Shown piece by piece: positions 53,176 through 64,000 of a stretch of DNA of 64,000 nt. Position 1 is the first letter of the stretch; every line of letters starts with the position of its first letter. Source of the stretch: Piliocolobus tephrosceles (taxonomy: Eukaryota; Chordata; Mammalia; Primates; Cercopithecidae); the NCBI RefSeq assembly GCF_002776525.5, contig NC_045439.1:155275407-155339406 (forward strand), read 5' to 3'. The translations under genes were made by a program, and so were the position numbers. The notes under the pieces are model-generated. The model had not been told where the DNA came from and did no database searches. It saw only the letters and a list, made by a program, of their open reading frames with translations.

Positions 53176-55955
53176 ATTAAGGTTGTGTCAAGAGAGAATT
53201 TACACTCTCTGACAACAAGCATTGACTTTCTACTGGTGTTGATGGTTGCTTCTGCTAAAACTGGAGCCGTGAAAACTGTCATTGTTGCTTGTCTATAAAT
53301 GTTCACAACTTGATTCTCCCTCTGGAACATGGTAAATATACAATCAATAATTCTTGAATGAATTAATAGGGAGGAAGAAGGTGCTGACAACACGCTACCC
53401 TTTTGAGCATGAAATGAGAAAGCTCTTTCTTGTTAACTGGATACACTTATCTTAATTTAATATACACACCACCAGAACAATTACTTGTCTCTGTAGATAA
53501 GGGGCAGTTTCTTGTGCTGTCTTTGAAAGCTGCAGTAGGTGTCTGTATAACACAGTTCTGTTTGTTTTGTGTTAATACTATATATGGCATGACCCTTAGC
53601 TATGGCAAATAGATCCTTTGAACATAATTAAAGGATTAACTGAGAAAACATAGAACAATGATAATTTTCAAATTTGCTAAATGAAGTTTGTAAGTTGAAC
53701 TGCATTAAATTGCTGATATTTGACATATTTGACTTATAAAACAGCAATTTTCTATGGCTTAATGTAATATATTCATAACAAATGGCAAGGAAGTGAATGT
53801 GTATTGGAATGATATTTCTCTAGATAAGTCATATTCTGAAATGTTCACTGGGACCTCTCAGCAGGTGTTAAGAGACTGCAGCTGAAAATGTCACAAGGCA
53901 TTGTCCCTAGGAGAATGAAGCATCCCTTACGTGGTGACTCTTCAGATTAGAATTGTTGAAGAACACTTACAGAACAGTCTTGGCGAGGAATGTTTCATCT
54001 TTCAGGCAATCCATGAAAAATAAAGTTAATGAAAACTGTTAAATTAGTATTCCTTGGGCTAGTGAATAGGCTAAATATACATTGATCTCTCCAACTGAGC
54101 CCAAACTAATATTTTACTCCATAGAAATGAACGATGTTTATGACCCACTGTTGATTGTTTTGGTCTTTGTAGCATAGGTTTTATAAAATTGTCTTCTTAT
54201 TCCCTCATAGACCCTTTCGAGTGAAAATTTCATGTCTTATATTAGGAGTTACAGGAGTATGATACTGCACATATACACAGGAAAATGATTAGGATATTAG
54301 AAGAAAGTGAATTAAACATCTAAGTTATATTTACTGCATGTCTTTTTGTTAAACATATGCCTTATTGAACATGTTCTTTCTTTCTCCCACAGATACCAGT
54401 CCTTTTTCTTAAGTTTGTAAACTAAGATACGATCTATGATCTGCCACTCATTAATAAATAACTTGGGCATCTTTTGATATTTTTCATTTATTTTCAGTTA
54501 GTCCTGAGGGAAATTTATCAACACTAAATCACACCGGTTTTTCTACTTCATAGTTATACTATTGTTCTCAACTACATCATCCTCTAACCATCTTAAGTAA
54601 TGAAAATCTGTGATTATGATAATGAGGAAAAGGGTTTTCTTTTTGGTGCTTTATTTTCAGCACGCAAAACTAACATTGATTCCCGTTTTGATGGATACCA
54701 TATAGTACCATTATTTTTCTGTAAAATTCCAACGTTCTAGAAAAGTGGCTCAGTCTTGAAACTTGATTGCCAAAAACAAATGGAAACTCCTTTCCTTTTG
54801 CTATAAAACAATGGTGGATGTGCTCAAAAACGAGGAGGGGAGAAAACAAGATTGCATTACAAATCTGGCAACATCAGCTACACTAGTAAAATCAAATCCA
54901 ATGTTGTTTTATGACTCTGAATTTATGTGAGTACCCAGGATCAAAGGGCTTGAATCCCACTGGACTACAAGGTCTATAGTTCATGGTAAAAACTCATCAA
55001 AAAGAACATTTTAGTCGTTTAAACTTTTCATTTTAATCAGCCACAGTAATAAAAGAGCCTTTAGGTGTCCAAAAACATTTTGCAAGATCAAGAGGTTGTT
55101 CTCTTGCTCGTAGAAGCAGCTTTCTTATTGGATCCATATAATGCCTGTGGCCTTTGAGTGTCAAAGGGCCACTGCCTCCACATTGTTTGCCCTTGTGGGA
55201 TGGTTTCTTTTGGTTCTTCTAACTGTGCATTATGTGATAATAAATTATGGTGTCTGACGGAAGGACCATAAAATTTTCACACCATTTATCAAGCGATTTT
55301 AGCCATTTAAAGTTAGGTCTCTGACAGCAAGCCAAGTCATTTGTAATGTTTAGATAGAAACAGTCTACTGCCTGCATCTTGACCAGCATCAAGAGACAGC
55401 CCTGCAGAGGAGAAAGAACACGAGGCTGCAGCGTCAGAAGACTCAGTTTTGAGTCACAGCCTGATGCTCCTTAGATTGTGATTTTTGATGGTCCAGAAAT
55501 TGGGGCTCCTACCTTCACCACAGTGTTGTTTAGATCATATAGGGTAATGTTTGTCAAGTTACTGTGCAGCATGTAAGGATCAATATGCAGTAGATGTAGA
55601 TGGTGCAGGAAACAGCCTCAGCAGTCCAGCATTTCTAACAAGAGACCTAAATAGGTGAAGCAGGGAGCTGGCCAGGAGTAAGTTGATGAGAAAGCGTTCC
55701 TAAGATTGTGGAAGACAGCGAAATCAGGGACCCAGGAAGTTACCTTAGCTCTGGGAAGAAAGAGGTGGCATTTCTTTGAGACCAACAGAAAATAAAGAAT
55801 GAGGGCCTTTGTCTATGGGTTATAAATGCCTTTATTTCTTTGCTTGGTTGTTAGGTTTGTCCTCATGCATAGGAAAAGAAACAAAGGTGCCTGGTGTTCC
55901 TTCACCTGTTTTCTTTGATACCATCGTCTACTGCTGCTTCTGCACTTTTGTCATT
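53176..55955. other. unique intronic DNA
   Basis: About 2.8 kb, the longest stretch here without obvious interspersed repeats, apart from a MIR-like GAAAGAACACGAGGCTGC block near 55400. Enhancers are common in such intervals of developmental genes, but no specific element is identifiable. Confidence 0.45.
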
Positions 55956-55962
55956 TGGTTCC

Positions 55963-56338
55963 TGATATGGTTTGGCTGTGTCCCCACCCAAATCTCATCT
56001 TGAATTGCAGTTCCCATAATCCCCATGTGTCATGGGAGGAACCTGGTGGGAGGTAATTAAATCATGGAAGTGGTTACCCCCATGCTATTCTCATGAGAGG
56101 GAGTAAGTTATCACAAGATCTGATGGTTTTGTAAGGGGCTTCTCCCTTTGTTTGGCTCTCATTCTGATCCTTCCTGCGACCATGTGAATAAGGACATGTT
56201 TGCTTCCCCTTCCACCATGATTGTAAGTTTCCTGAGGCCTCCACAGCCATGTGTGACTGTGAGTCAATTAAACCTCTTTCCTTATAATAACCCACTCTGA
56301 GGCAGTTCTTTACAGCAGCGTGAGGTCAGACTAATACA
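55963..56338 (+). mobile_element. solo THE1 LTR (MaLR), plus strand
   Basis: The LTR starts TGATATGGTTTGGCTGTGTC and ends CAGACTAATACA, giving 376 bp with typical internal blocks (GGGAGGTAATTAAATCATGG, ATCTGATGGTTTTGTAAGG, ATTAAACCTC). Flanks GTTCC (55958-55962) and GTTCT (56339-56343) are a 5-bp target duplication with one change. No internal region, so it is a solo LTR. Confidence 0.92.
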
Positions 56339-56343
56339 GTTCT

Positions 56344-58125
56344 TCTTTTAGCAGGTGCCTTCCCCCATTTATAACTAGAAATTCAGTTATAAATTCAGCT
56401 ATCCTTTACATTAAAATCGTTTCTCTTGAGCATACTGTTGCTTTGAGCTTCCATTCCTTCTCTCACTGTCAAAATTCTTAAACATTAATGACATGTAGCA
56501 AATTATCTTACCAGTTGAATTCCGTTACAGCTCTACTGAAACAGATGAAGTAATTGTCCTGTGCTACTGGTCTCCTATCTGTCTGTCTTTGTTTGCTCTG
56601 ATCCTGGAGAGTCAGTGTTGACATCCTCAATCTCCTCCCTCAACATCTGGGACAGTGAATTCTGCAGTTTTTTTTCTTCTTCCTCGGAGTGTTCTTCTCC
56701 ATCTTCTCTGCTGCCCTCCCAGCCTTGCCTCTGCAGCACCCCAAATTGTGGCTGGTTGGTCACCTGACCTTTTGTATTTTTGTCTCTTGGAGATTTCCTG
56801 TATTGCCACAGTTTATCTCTGTGTAAGTGCTTTTCAGACCTATTTATTTGAATTCAAACTTCTTCCCGAGTTCCAGATAAGTTTTTGCGGAAAGCTACAC
56901 TGGGAAATATTTTTAGTATCTCAAACTTAAAATTCCCAAAGCTAGAGCATCCAAAAATTTTTATGAACCCAATGTAGAAAGGGATCTTTTATTTCATCTA
57001 CTTGTCTCCTTCTGAATCCCTCTTCTCTTCCCCTTCCACTGTAAACATGACAAAAAGCAATCTGCCTTCTTAGCTACCCTGTATATGTAAGGTGTCATGG
57101 TTCTCCTAAAACTGAAAGTCTTGGCCAAAAACCTCAGATGCATCCTTGACAATTCCTGCACCCTCTGCTTCACATCTAGTTGATTACCAAATTATGTTAA
57201 TCTGGGCTCTGTGGTTTCGTGTATACTCACTCCTTAGCATCCTGGTTCCATCATTCTAACATAGGCCTTTAGCATAGCTTGCGTGTATTCAACCCACCTT
57301 ATCAATTACTTAGGTTGTTGCCGTTCTCTCTTAAAACACCTCTGTTGGCTCACTACTGCCTATCAAGTTAAGTTCAAAGTCTTTAGCGTGGTATTTAAGA
57401 CCCTCCAATTTATCTTGGCTTTCTTTGTTTTTTTCGTGGGGGCCAGGTGTGGGGACTAAAATGCACTTGACTACAAAGGGTGGAGAATTATTATTACGGT
57501 TTTCTCTTCCACTATTTCCCTACACTTTCCCATCAGCATGCCTTTTTCTTTCACTTGGATTTCTCACAATCCGTCATTTTACCTTTGCCAATTCTTTGTG
57601 CCCTGCAAGGGTTCCTCATCATACATGAAACCATCTCTAATTCCTTAAGGCTTCCTCCTCGGAAACGTTGAGTTGACTTAGGCACTTAGCAGACTTTTTC
57701 TCATATTATAATTATGAAAGCAGAGGTGCCTCCACCTACCTTCCATCCCCAGTGTCAGGTACATAACGGACGGACATAAACCTTCACTAAATAGCAAACA
57801 GTTGAATCTACCATCACAGTAATGCATTCTGTGCATTACTCACTAGTTGGTCTTCCTTTCTTCTTCCCCTATAGTGGAAACTGGGTGTAAACCAAAGTGA
57901 TTTCACAGGTAATATTTTTCAAACTCAGAGACAAAGGAAAACTGTAGTGGAAAAACTGTGTTCCCAGAAGGTTTTTTAAAAGATATTTTTGACAGTTTAT
58001 GACTTTCTGCTGGGAGATTGACGTTTCTGACTGTCTTGAATGTGCATTTATCAGATGTTGCGCGTTTAGACAACATTAGCATGAACATTTGCATTAGCTT
58101 AAGTGAAAGCAACATAGACTTACTT
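56344..58125. other. unique intronic DNA
   Basis: No recognisable gene or mobile element. A pyrimidine-rich stretch (56620-56760) gives spurious serine-rich frames. Confidence 0.4.
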
Positions 58126-58129
58126 GAAT

Positions 58130-58430
58130 TTGTGATCTTTTGGAAAACCTTTCATTTTATAGATGAGGAGCTAAAGGCTAAAAGAATTGGTCTTAGAATC
58201 TAGCCTAATGGTTCTCAACCTTTCTTTCTCAATACATTAAAGTGAGGTGACATGGTCACAACAGCAACAGGGTTTATTGTAGCCAAGGAAGTTGACTACC
58301 CTGTGAGATTCACTGTCTGGTTACTACTAGTTAGTAACAAGAGGGCTCAAGACCTTGCAGGCAGGCAACTGATAGAAGCACCATGACTGGAAGTCAAGCC
58401 TTTTCCCAGTCCATTGCCCCATCATTTATG
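58130..58430 (-). repeat. decayed MIR remnants, antisense
   Basis: CATTTTATAGATGAGGAGCTAAAGG (58151) and ATGACTGGAAGTCAAGCC (58383) are reverse MIR blocks separated by about 200 bp that does not match, so the element has probably been interrupted. Confidence 0.4.
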
Positions 58431-61400
58431 CCATGTGGAAATTGCTCTGCCGAAGATAAAGTGTTGACTGCAGTCTAAGTGATGGACAGAAAAACCATCA
58501 CTTAGCTCATAATGGTGAGTTGTACTGAGAATATGCTGTCTGAGGTTTAAAGTAGCAGATTTAAGAGCAGAATCTTCAGATAACACAAACTCAAACACAT
58601 TTCTGTTAGGAACGTACCAATCGGTTGGAGGAAAATAAGGCCACCTCTTTCAGATACTTTACTCAATTTCAAATTTATTGTTTTTTAAGGTTGCAAGGTT
58701 GTAAAATACTTCCTCTTCCCCAACGCTTTATTCCTGCAAGGTTAAGAGTTGTATTGAGGGTTTACAAATAGGAGCTTGGTAGGTTATTTTCTAATTCTCA
58801 GATGATTTTTTCTGATTTGTGAGCTATGGGTCGGTGTCCAGATTGACTGTGTCCTATTGTGACCTCGAATCAAACATTGGAGTCCAGCAGCATCACTCAC
58901 TCCCTGCTCATTAGCAACCTAATTACCTTAAAAAAAGAATGGAGAGACAGAAAGGCTGCCAGCTGTCAGGAATACCTTTTAACATTTTTTTCTCCTAAAC
59001 CTGCAATGAGGCACTACCCAAAGCAAAGAACTTTTAAACACCATTACTGAGAAGATGTGACTGTTGCTAGAGGATTTTGCATAGCAAACCCAGAAAACCG
59101 TCTTTTGAAACTGAATTATACTCAACGACAGAAAGACAAATTTCCCCCTTTATGAGCTCCAAGTTTTAGTACTGGCCTGTTAAGTGTTTCCTCACAGGTA
59201 AACGTTCAGATTTAATTCTATGCTTTTATTCTTACCTGTGTTACACTGATGTGAAAATCTGAAAAATACATGAGACAAATATAAAAAAGAGTGATTCAGA
59301 AGAAAGTAGACATTTGTTTTTATATTTGGCAACTGCAGTTGAGAAGGGGGTGTATTTTATCAAAGTAAATTTCGACCCAGAAGAATGATCTTCATGTGAA
59401 TCTTTATAAAAATCAAAATTTCTTTCTTTGAAACACGTCAACCCTCCTGATCAGTTTCATCTGTTGTATTAGTGTCATGTTCAAGGACATGCAGTCAGAA
59501 AGCCTTCTGCTCTGATGTGCAGTCGGGAGAAAGGTGATGGTCCAACATTGAAATTCCTAGTGATCTAAATATTTAGAGTGTGAAGTAGTTTGTAATTATT
59601 TGGAGTACATAACTGGCATGGATACTTGAGCCAGTTCATTTTTTCATAAAGGGTGCATGGCACCAAACAAGCACATCATCTCTTGTAACTGACAAATACA
59701 TTCCAGGAAACAACAACATGTCAATGGTATGAAACACTACAGCAGTCATGTGGTTTCATATGGATGTTACACAGCTGACCTTGTATCATTAACCTTTACG
59801 GTTAGTTATTAACCTTTGAATGACTTAGGAAAAAATGATGTATGAGTTTTAAGGTAATCCTGCCTCTGCCTTTTCACATTATTAATATGTGTAGCTATAA
59901 CATTTAAAATAGAAAAATTGCCCGGGAGAAAAAAACATAGCCATCTGTAACCCTCTGTCAAACTAAAATTGAAGTGACATTTAAAATTTGCGTAGGATAG
60001 TTAAATGTTTATTTTGAAAATATTTCATAAATTTTATTCCATGTTTAATCAGTTAGGAAATAAGTCAGATTTAAATTCATATCTTCCAATTACTAGAAAA
60101 AACCTGAAATATGTAATTCTTATAACAATTATTCTTTCAAAAAGCACAAATTATGGAGATGAATATCAATCAAAAGTAATATAGTATAATCTAAGGTGGG
60201 GGAGGCAAAGAAGAATGTGGTTTGTCTATATTCCAGGAGAAAAGAATCAAGTCAAAATGAGATCTGATCTTTTCCAAGTTATTCTGTCTTCATCTTAGTA
60301 GAGTATAATTCCACATGCATGTTGATGTTCCAAGTATCATTAAACATCTAGTAATCAGAACAAATGTTCTGCCAAATCCCATTTATTATTTTAACTGGTT
60401 AAGGCATTGAGCACTCTAGATTTATACATGTATAATTAAATTTTCTATTAAAAAATAAACCTAGATGGGAGATTTACATTTTTCTTAATCTCTGTTTACA
60501 CAGCGAAGAGATCTGTTTTTAAATATTACATCAGATCCTTGCGAATTCACATAAATCAGTGTGACACTGCCAAAACTGCCTGTAAAAATGATGGGTATTG
60601 ATGCCCTGTGGTCAGAGAATCTTCTCTGTGAGGTTTTAGAATTTTCTTCTTACTCAAAAATCCCCGTATTCTCACTGTGGTTTTCAAGCACATAAGCTTA
60701 GGCGCAACGGATGCACTTCCTCATTTGTACTCTGTCAGCCCTTATATGTCCTCAACTGCAAGTATTCCAGATGAAACAAGTGCAGCTCTGGAAACCCTTC
60801 TGCTGCTTCCTGGAGAGATCCATAACTGGATATGTTTGGTAAGCTTAATTGCTTATATACAGGAACTCAAAAAGAGCCTTGCCACCACAAAGAATAAATC
60901 TATCACCCGTATTATCATGGGTACTGTTTCAAGGCTATTTTAGTTGCTCAGCATGTTTTCATGACCCCTGTTCCCATCATTTTGTTGTCTCTCAGTGAAA
61001 AATAACTCCTACCACTTGGATACACATGAACTGAAACACCTTCGTTGGTCCCTTAATGGTCTATAGAAGTGGGAATATATTTAGAACTATCAAAATTCTT
61101 ACCAATTAAAATGTGACGTACATTCATAGCGATGGCAATATTAATATCTTTATTTTGACCCATTCGAGATCAATTAATTGACTCTCATCTGGGCCCTGTC
61201 CATGTTGTAAGATAAGTCAGTTGGGAGGGGCACTAAACAAAACAATCTTACCGTGTCTGTGCGGAGATAGACCTGTCAATTTGGACTTAAGAGTGCGACG
61301 TTTGTTGCAAAGCATGTAGTCACAGTCAGCTATGCACATAGCAGCTGTGACCTGGCTGAGGAATAATCGCAATAATCATACAAATCAGTTTTTATCATGT

Positions 61401-62500
61401 ATGTAACAGGCTGTTCATGGGCACTGCTTAATATTACAGTACCTTTTTCCTTGTTTTTCTTTTGCTAACAGAACCCAATAGTTGTGAGCACTATGGCTTT
61501 AAGGATTTCCAACAGTCAGCTAGGATATTGAAAAATTCATTCATTCAGTTACCCCTGCTACAGTGATACATCAGTGAACAAAAGATAAAAACATGAATCC
61601 CCATAAATTTGACATATTTAAAAGATGGAAGGAGGAAGAGAAGGTAGCACAGCAGGCAGAATAATCTCAAAGGGAGGAAGAGGACCAGGAATCTGTACTA
61701 TCAAAGAATCCGAGAGGCTGTTCTCAAGATAAGCTGTGCAGAGTTCCAAAGGAGAATGAGGAAAAATCCACCAAATTGGGTAGTTTAGGAAGCTGTTAGT
61801 TATTTATGTGAGCATTTTCAGCACAATGGTGGCAACCTAAACCAGCCTTTGGAGAAATTACACAGAGCGTATGGTAAAGATGCAAAGATAAGAAGTAACT
61901 GCTAATCCTTTGGAGCAACATTTGTTAATGCATATCATGGGGGTTTTATTTTGAAGAAAGGATAGAGTTAAGGCAAACATTTTGCCCTTCTTTTTTTTTT
62001 CTTCGGTGATGGATGAACAGAGAAAAGGAGACCTTAAGCACTTTTTAGGTAGGGGTGAAAGACAGGAGACATACCTATCAATAAATATGTTAAAAAATTG
62101 CTTGAAAAAGACTCCATAAAACTTCAGTGTGTCTTGTACACAAGTGATTTCCTAGCTTTTTATTGCGTGATGCAATGATGGTTCCTTTTGATATACATTC
62201 TCATGATATGTGAATCCTGATTAATGCAATTTGTGTAGAAAAAATGTTGAATTTCACTTAGCCTTAGAGAAAAATGTGTTCACGCTTTTCTCTAAGGCCA
62301 CCACCATCTAAGCAAACATATAAACTATATGTAGATGTCAGGGTTGTGCTCATAGCTTCTGATTGATAATGCACTATAATCCCAAATAGTTGCTGTTAGT
62401 TGTATCCAATATGATATTAATCCTTCAGTGTTTCTCAGGGCATTTTTATATTTATTGTGAAGTTTCTTCAGAGTCTTTCTCTCTCCATGAAAAATATATC
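58431..62500. other. 4-kb unique intronic stretch
   Basis: No Alu, L1, LTR or DNA transposon is evident over about 4 kb, unusual for primate intron. An 88-codon plus-strand frame (60677-60943) is not supported by splice sites. A weak L2-like segment lies at about 61530-61620. Low repeat density can mark constrained regulatory DNA, though this may be chance. Confidence 0.45.
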
Positions 62501-62509
62501 AGGAAGCAA

Positions 62510-62565
62510 GATAGGTATTATCATCCTCATTTTACAGAGTAGGGACCTGAGGGAGAATTTGCAGC
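62510..62565 (-). repeat. MIR fragment, antisense
   Basis: GGTATTATCATCCTCATTTTACAG is the conserved middle of reverse MIR. Confidence 0.6.
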
Positions 62566-62603
62566 TTACTATACTGATGGAATAATAGCTCTTATCTGTC
62601 TTG

Positions 62604-62930
62604 GAGACCCTTTTATTTTTTATTTTTATTTTTTTTGAGACGGAGTCTTGCTCTGTCGCCCGGGCTGGAGTGCTGTGGCCGGATCTCAGCTCACTGCAAG
62701 CTCCGCCTCCCAGGTTTACGCTATTCTCCTGCCTCAGCCTCCGGAGTAGCTGGGACTACAGGCGCCCGCCACCTCGCCCGGCTGGTTTTTTGTATTTTTT
62801 AGTAGAGACGGGGTTTCACCGTGTTAGCCAGGATGGTCTCGATCTCCTGACCTCGTGATCCGCCCGTCTCGGCCTCCCAAAGTGCTGGGATTACAGGCTT
62901 GAGCCACCGCGCCCGGCCGAGACCCTTTTA
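62604..62930 (-). mobile_element. young cercopithecine-type AluY, antisense
   Basis: A full-length reverse Alu with the same diagnostic variants as the 28-kb copy (GGCCGGATCTCAGC, CCACCTCGCCCGGC, GGCTTGAGCCACCGCGCC). The flanking GAGACCCTTTTA (62604-62615 and 62919-62930) is a perfect 12-bp target duplication. The tail is T-rich with A interruptions, so probably older than the 28-kb copy. Confidence 0.93.
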
Positions 62931-63775
62931 AATATAGGAGGAAACTATTCTAATTGCACTGTGGGACAGACTATCTGTTTTGATAGGTGGTGTTCTTTAA
63001 AACTGAGAAAAAATATTAGTCTATTGCATAAAAGAAAATAACCCAAAGTAGTCCTTTAAGCTAAACCTGATCTTGTGTTGGAGACTGGCTTAAGAAAAAC
63101 AAAACTTAAAAAAATTATTCAAGCTGGCTTGGGAATAGAAGATATCAGGTCTTTTTTTCTTATAAAAGCAGGAACTTTTTTTTGTTTGGAAGCATTTATT
63201 GATAAACTACTATGAAAAAATCACACTCATCATTAAGTACTGTGATAGAAAATAGGCTGTAGAGAAAGGTAAAGAAATGCGACATCACAATGTTAAATGC
63301 AACATAATATTCTGCTTAATTTAACACTGAGCTTTTGGTTGCCATTCACTCCCTCCCCCGGCCATGTTCCCACGTAGCTGCAGTGAAAGAATAATACTGA
63401 ATGTGGCAGTGCCATCTTAGAGGATTACTACCAATCCTATCTTAGCGCTGACTTCACCTCGATGGAGAAACCTCTAGAAGGTGGGTCATAGGAGTGCAAA
63501 ATGCTGTAGTATTGATGAAAGAGGTTAAACTTTTACCTCAAGAAATTTGAACACCTGAGTCTCTTTTGAAGATGTGAGTAGTACTTTAGATACTTTGGAA
63601 CTCATTTTACCCTACTGTCTGTGATAATGTCTTTTTTCGACACAGAGAGATTTTGTTGCAGACACAATCTTGCTGTGGAAGCCCAAGTTTTGTGTAACAT
63701 TTTAGTAGTGTTCATTTATTTTACAATTTTTAATTCATCTAACATATATGTTTCACTTATAATGTCAGTCTTTAA
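62931..63775. other. intronic DNA, nothing recognised
   Basis: No gene or repeat supported. Confidence 0.4.
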
Positions 63776-63779
63776 GAGA

Positions 63780-64000
63780 TTTTTTTCGTTGAGATATAAT
63801 TTTACATGCAATAAAAAATTGCTGTTTTTAGTGTATCATCTGAGGTGTCACCAAAAACATGCCGTCATGTAAACATACTACAGTCAGGATATAGAACACT
63901 TCCATCACCATAAGAAATTTCCCTGTGTCCATTGGAAGACAACCTCTCTTCCGACCTCAGGCTCCTGGCATCCATTGATATTTTCTATCAGTACGGTTTT
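63780..64000 (-). repeat. L1M 3' UTR, antisense, continues past the window
   Basis: TCGTTGAGATATAATTTTACATG, AGTCAGGATATAGAACACTTCC and ATCACCATAAGAAATTTCCC are antisense L1M 3' UTR. The element runs off the right edge. Confidence 0.65.

Noticed and set aside
60677..60943. 88-codon plus-strand frame in unique DNA
   Set aside because: Starts at a non-ATG codon, lacks flanking splice sites and has no recognised similarity. Kept only as part of the unique interval.
1..64000. CRISPR array, tRNA/rRNA genes or prokaryotic operon
   Set aside because: No regularly spaced direct repeats, clover-leaf sequences, rRNA or dense ORF layout; the window is primate intron.
34435..64000. Further FMN1 exons (the AQFEL... 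coiled-coil continuation, FH1, FH2)
   Set aside because: None of the expected peptides appears in any plus-strand frame that I examined; they presumably lie beyond the right edge.

Overview
This window is nuclear DNA of a primate, and the repeats point to an Old World monkey (macaque/baboon/vervet type) rather than a human. Three young AluY copies share the diagnostic variants common in cercopithecine AluY. The full-length young L1 has a 3' UTR tail that differs from the human L1PA form. The rest is a typical mammalian mix of MIR, L2, L1M, MER, MaLR and ERV remnants at 35-45% GC. There is no prokaryotic or viral gene organisation.

Host gene content is very low. I can support one host coding exon on the + strand: 62 nt at 34373-34434, flanked by good splice sites. 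It encodes a charged helical segment that I recognise as the coiled-coil part of formin-1 (FMN1), just upstream of the proline-rich FH1 region. On this reading almost all the window is FMN1 intron. No other formin exon is visible.

Layout: 1-5.0 kb holds endogenous-retrovirus LTR material on the - strand, with a CCAAT/TATA promoter, a four-copy ~70-bp repeat, and a separate 377-bp LTR next to a tRNA-Leu-type primer binding site. 5.3-9.1 kb holds MIR, L1M and L2 relics. 9.1-9.9 kb has an unexplained, nearly uninterrupted reading frame with splice-like edges. 11.8-14.7 kb is an antisense L2 split by an MLT1-type LTR, a hAT-like transposon and an AluJ. 18-28 kb contains MER5A, a palindromic transposon, an L1M/HAL1-like stretch, Alus and LTRs. 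29.2-30.4 kb is an HNRNPA1 retropseudogene on the - strand. 30.5-36.3 kb contains L1M pieces and the FMN1 exon. 36-44 kb is mostly unique intron with MIRs. 44.4-50.6 kb is a full-length L1 on the - strand with both ORFs intact and a matching target-site duplication. 51-64 kb contains AluYs, an L2, a THE1 LTR, a long unique stretch and an L1M that runs off the end.

The most biologically live items are the intact, possibly retrotransposition-competent L1 lying antisense in an FMN1 intron, whose antisense promoter and splice donor point in the FMN1 sense direction, and the 9.1-9.9 kb reading frame. I found no unmistakably new system. Repeat family names come from recognition by eye, and boundaries of old repeats are approximate.
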